Shown here: positions 60,998-64,000 of the stretch, piece after piece | Position numbering within the stretch: the stretch's first letter is position 1 | Layout of the letters: each line of letters opens with the position of its first letter | The notes under the pieces: generated by a model | Told to the model about the DNA's origin: nothing | The model's input: only the letters and a program-made list of their open reading frames with translations | Database searches by the model: none | Source of the DNA: Planctomycetota bacterium | Lineage (GTDB): Bacteria; Planctomycetota; UBA8742; UBA2392 | Reading direction: 5' to 3' | Length of the DNA stretch: 64,000 nt | NCBI GenBank assembly: GCA_019636195.1 | Contig: JAHBYA010000004.1 | Location: 248,001 to 312,000 of the forward strand | Program-made: the position numbers and the translations under genes

Positions 60998-61518
60998 GCT
61001 TCGCCTCGAATCTCGGGCAGTTTGCCCAGCAGCTCTTTCAGCCTGGCCTTGGCGCGGGTCAGCAGCATTGCCGTGGCGCCCACGCTGCGTTCCAGGGCCT
61101 GTGCGGTCTGCGGCAGCGACAGCTCTTCAAAGAAGCGCAGCAGCACCGCCTGCTTCTGGTCCTCGTCCAGCCGTTGCAGCGCTTCCATCACCGCCTGGTG
61201 CACCTCGGTGCGCTCGGCCCGTGACAGGTCAGGGGTGCTTGCGGCCTGCGCCAGTTCGCCGTCGGCGCGGCGCACGCGGCGGCGGCGGACGTGGTCCACG
61301 CAGGCGTTTCTCAGCACGCGGTAGAGCCACGGCAGCGGGTCGCCCTGCTGCCACGGCTTGCGGCCCGACTCGTAGATCTTCACGAACGCGGCCTGGGCGA
61401 CTTCTTCGCCCTCGTTGGCGTCGCCCAGCAGCCGCGAACAAAAGCGCACGCCGCGCGCGAAGTGGGCGTGCACCAGTTGCTCAAACTCGGCGTGGTCGCG
61501 GGCGTTACTCAAGGCCAC
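60994..61518 (-). CDS. ECF-type RNA polymerase sigma factor
   Basis: The 174-residue protein has region 2 (FEQLVHAHFARGVRFCSRLL, EEVAQAAFVKIYE, PWLYRVLRNACVDHVRRRR) and region 4 (LQRLDEDQKQAVLLRFFEEL, LPQTAQALERSVGATAMLLT), with no sigma domain 3. GTG 61518 is chosen because AAGGGA lies seven bases upstream. A longer frame begins at GTG 61590 without such a site. Co-translation with the EF-hand protein implies that the latter controls it. Confidence 0.93.
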   Translation of the reverse strand: MALSNARDHAEFEQLVHAHFARGVRFCSRLLGDANEGEEVAQAAFVKIYESGRKPWQQGDPLPWLYRVLRNACVDHVRRRRVRRADGELAQAASTPDLSRAERTEVHQAVMEALQRLDEDQKQAVLLRFFEELSLPQTAQALERSVGATAMLLTRAKARLKELLGKLPEIRGEA

Positions 61519-61670
61519 GCCACGATCCCTTGCCGGGGTTGCCAGCGCAACGGTGGTGTCGGTCAGGCGAATGTTCCATGCTGCGCTCACAAAGGGTTCA
61601 CGCAGCGGGGGGACATGAATTCACGGAAATTCGGGATTCGAAAACCGAAACTCGGGGCGGCGCCCCGCCC

Positions 61671-62645
61671 TTACCACCCCGTGCCGCGTTTCGTGCCCCA
61701 GAACATGTAGAAGTTGTGCCATTGCAGCGGGTACTTCTGGAGCAGCACTTCAAGCTGGCTGGCATACATGCCCACCCACTGCTTCAGGTTGGCTTCGCGT
61801 TCGCGCCGCGACGTGTACTCGAAGTAGTACGGCCCCCGCGCCAGCAGCGCGTAGTGCTTGTAGCCCACGCGGTTGGCAAACGTGAACACCACGGGTGCGC
61901 CGGTGCTGGCGGCCAGCACAAACGGCCCGGTGGGAAACTTGGCGGGCGCGCCCAGAAAGTCCACCTCAATGCCGCGCTCGCCGAGCAGGCGGTCGCCGTG
62001 GATTGCCACGATCTCGCCGCGCTCAAGGGCGTTCTTGCACTCGATGCTGGCCTGCAGGCTGTCGTTGCTGGCGATGACCTTGAAGGGCGGCTCGCCGCCG
62101 GCCTTGCGCAGCTGCCGTTCGACCCTTTCGCCGTCGCCCTTGAACATCACCGCATTGACCGGCACCTTGCGGCCGTTGTGGTGGAAGTCGCCAAGGCAGT
62201 AGGCCGCCAGCTCCCAGTTGCCCAGGTGGGCGCTCAGCAGGATCACGCCGCAGCCTTTGTCGAGCGCGGCCTGCATCGCCTCTTGCCCGTCGCGGTTAAG
62301 CCGCACCTTGCCCATCATGCCCAAGAACGCGTAGCCGCGGTCGATCAGGCAGCGGCCAAAGCCCATAAAGTGGCGATAGCGCATGAACCACAACTTGAAG
62401 CGCCCGATGCCGGGGAAGCGCCGGCGCAGGTAGTCATAGCTGCCGCGGCCGTTGGCGCGGGCAAAGAACTGGTAGTACAGCACCACCGGGTACAGCAGCG
62501 CATAGGCAAAGCGCGGCCCGAGCAGCCGGAACGTATAGAAGAAGATGAGTATGCCCAGGCCGGTGCGCGTCTTGCCGTCCCATTCACGCGGCTTGGCCTG
62601 CGTGGGGGCGACTGTTGGCGGGTCTTCGGTGGCTGCGCCGGACAT
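61671..62645 (-). CDS. LpxL/HtrB-type lipid A acyltransferase
   Basis: The 324-residue protein belongs to the lysophospholipid acyltransferase family that adds secondary acyl chains to lipid A. It has the catalytic H-x4-E motif in SAHLGNWELAAYC (about residue 139), IHGDRLLGERG and the F-P-x-G-P-F-x-L-A-x-x-x-G-A-P-V block. A hydrophobic N-terminal segment (about 30-60) anchors it to the membrane. It supports a Gram-negative type outer membrane. Confidence 0.9.
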   Translation of the reverse strand: MSGAATEDPPTVAPTQAKPREWDGKTRTGLGILIFFYTFRLLGPRFAYALLYPVVLYYQFFARANGRGSYDYLRRRFPGIGRFKLWFMRYRHFMGFGRCLIDRGYAFLGMMGKVRLNRDGQEAMQAALDKGCGVILLSAHLGNWELAAYCLGDFHHNGRKVPVNAVMFKGDGERVERQLRKAGGEPPFKVIASNDSLQASIECKNALERGEIVAIHGDRLLGERGIEVDFLGAPAKFPTGPFVLAASTGAPVVFTFANRVGYKHYALLARGPYYFEYTSRREREANLKQWVGMYASQLEVLLQKYPLQWHNFYMFWGTKRGTGW

Positions 62646-62701
62646 GCCCGCATTGCACGCGGGAGCGCCAATTTGCGCAAGCCTGCGCCGGGGTGATTTG
62701 G

Positions 62702-63361
62702 CTACCCGATCATGGCCACGGTTTCGCGGACCGCCTTTTCGATGCCTTCGGCGACGTGGGCAATGCTGGGGCCCAGCATGTAGGCCGGGGTACTGACGAT
62801 CTTGCGCTTTTTGTCCACGACGTAGTCGCGCACGGAGCAGCTTTCGTGCTTTGCGCCGCAGGCTTCCAGTGCCTCGGCGGTGTTTTCGTCGTTGCCGATG
62901 GTCAGCACCGGGTGCTCATCGCCCAGCACACGCGCGATGATCGCGGGCGCAATGCAGATGGCGCAGATCGGCTTGCCGGCTTCGTGCACCGCGCGCACGA
63001 GGCTGGCGACGTTTTCGTTGACACTGGCCTTGGCGCCCTTGGTCGCGAAGTCACTCAGGTTCAATGCGGCGCCGTACCCGCCGGGCAAAATCAGCGCGTC
63101 AAGGTCGCTTGCCTTGACGTCCTTGACGTCCCTGATGTTGCCGCGGGCAATGCGGGCGCTTTCCACAAGCACGTTGCGCTTTTCGTGCGACTCTTCGCCG
63201 GTAAGGTGGTTGACGACCTTGCGCTGCTCCATGTTCGGCGCCATGCAGATCGTCGTGACGCCCATGCGGTCGAGCGCGAGCAACGTGCACACGCTTTCGT
63301 GAATCTCCGCGCCGTCCTTGAACCCGCAACCCGACAGGATGACCCCGACCTTGTGAGGCAT
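62702..63361 (-). CDS. elbB: ElbB-type glyoxalase, class I GATase fold
   Basis: The 219-residue protein matches ElbB, once called an isoprenoid biosynthesis protein and reported as a glyoxalase. Motifs are VGVILSGCGFKDGAEIHE, DALILPGGYGAALNLSDF and the nucleophile-elbow region PICAICIAPAI with Cys as the likely active residue. Length is normal. It lies 56 bases upstream of the acyltransferase gene. Confidence 0.93.
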   Translation of the reverse strand: MPHKVGVILSGCGFKDGAEIHESVCTLLALDRMGVTTICMAPNMEQRKVVNHLTGEESHEKRNVLVESARIARGNIRDVKDVKASDLDALILPGGYGAALNLSDFATKGAKASVNENVASLVRAVHEAGKPICAICIAPAIIARVLGDEHPVLTIGNDENTAEALEACGAKHESCSVRDYVVDKKRKIVSTPAYMLGPSIAHVAEGIEKAVRETVAMIG

Positions 63362-63515
63362 GGCGATTCTCCGCAGACCAAGCAGTGCGCAATCAACAAT
63401 GAAACGCGCGCTGGTGCCAGCAAAAACGCGGCGCGCGCCCTATCCCGAAACTTCGCCTGCCGGGGTGACACGCCCAGCCGCCGCGCTAGAACTGTGCGCA
63501 GGCACGGAGCACGCA

Positions 63516-64000
63516 ATGGCGGCACGCCGGCTGCTGATAGTCACGGGCGACTTTCCGGTCGCGAGCGAGACGTTCATTGTCGCGCATGTGCGCGGCATGC
63601 TTGAGCGCGGCTGGACCGTGGCCGTGGCGGCGGGCACGATTGACGCCGCGCGGGTCACGGAGCTGTTCGGCGACAAGGCGCCGCAGACGTTCGCGCTGGA
63701 AGCCGCCGCCGAGGCGTTTCGCGGGCGCATGGGCTGGCTGCGGCGGCGGGCGCTGGCCAAGGCGCTGGGGCGCGAGTGGCGCGCGCGCTTTCCGGACAGC
63801 GGCGGCGAGCGCATGTTTTCAAGGGCGTACGCGCTGTGGCAGGTCGCGCGCGACTTCAAGCCCGCGGCGATCCACTGCGAGTTCGGCTATCAGGGGCCGT
63901 TTGCGGGGCCTGTCGCGGCGGCGCTGGGCGTGCCGATGCTGGTGACGTACCGCGGCAGCGACTTCATACGCTTTCCGGTGCAGCACGGGTGGCAGATCTA
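63516..64000 (+). CDS. Glycosyltransferase family 4-type, N-terminal part only
   Basis: The first 161 residues are in the window. They start MAARRLLIVTGDFPVASETF, with a Glyco_transf_4-like N-domain (FIVAHVRGMLERGWTVAVAA) and the late stretch IHCEFGYQGPFAGPVAAALG followed by MLVTYRGSD. GGAG precedes the ATG at 63516. The frame continues upstream to an ATG at 63399 that lacks a site. Such enzymes build surface glycans. The donor is unknown. Confidence 0.85.
   Translation, partial: MAARRLLIVTGDFPVASETFIVAHVRGMLERGWTVAVAAGTIDAARVTELFGDKAPQTFALEAAAEAFRGRMGWLRRRALAKALGREWRARFPDSGGERMFSRAYALWQVARDFKPAAIHCEFGYQGPFAGPVAAALGVPMLVTYRGSDFIRFPVQHGWQI

Overview
The window is 64 kb of high-G+C bacterial chromosome. 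An outer-membrane lifestyle is indicated by a lipid A acyltransferase, several lipobox proteins and the TIGR03545/TIGR03546 pair. An ECF sigma factor next to an EF-hand membrane protein, a serpin, a 2-oxoacid:ferredoxin oxidoreductase with fused gamma-alpha chain, and intergenic arrays of degenerate 7-bp units point to Planctomycetota or a relative. This assignment is an inference and no rRNA gene is present to test it. TAA, TAG and TGA all act as stops.

Region 1 (1-21.7 kb, all minus strand) is the gene-expression core. In transcription order it reads tRNA-Thr(UGU), tRNA-Tyr, tRNA-Gly, tRNA-Thr(GGU), tuf, rpmG, tRNA-Trp, secE, nusG, rplK, rplA, rplJ, rplL, rpoB, rpoC, a lipoprotein gene, rpsL, rpsG, fusA, rpsJ, rplC, rplD, rplW, rplB (cut by the window start). 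The tRNA order in front of tuf is the one known from the E. coli tufB locus, and the rpoBC, str and S10 clusters lie end to end. rpsL and rpsG each end in a clear hairpin terminator, and fusA has its own promoter and a leader of about 220 nt with two competing hairpins.

Region 2 (22-37.7 kb) holds the TIGR03546/TIGR03545 pair and a glycerophosphodiesterase (plus strand), a tRNA-Ser, a tRNA with anticodon UAG whose 3' end is duplicated like an attachment site, a tiny promoter-ORF-terminator unit, topA, ruvX, a mannose-1-phosphate guanylyltransferase, an MntA/HepT toxin-antitoxin pair whose HepT frame has a nonsense codon, leuB, an M48 peptidase, a TetR regulator and a secreted hydrolase with a PDZ domain.

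Region 3 (37.7-43.7 kb) is an island-like SbcD/SbcC-type nuclease pair with codon use unlike its neighbours, flanked by inverted copies of a 39-bp repeat, then rnpB (RNase P RNA) and an HNH endonuclease.

Region 4 (43.7-64 kb) contains membrane and metallopeptidase genes, a serpin lipoprotein, large exported proteins, TPR proteins, KorAB, yacG, truD, a helical protein whose gene has absorbed palindromic repeats, a dense cluster of hairpins, the ECF sigma/EF-hand operon, a lipid A acyltransferase, elbB and the start of a glycosyltransferase. The most distinctive candidates are the ECF/six-EF-hand operon, the heptad arrays, the repeat-flanked SbcCD-like island, the broken HepT, the tiny 22-codon unit and the naturally Arg-88 ribosomal protein S12.
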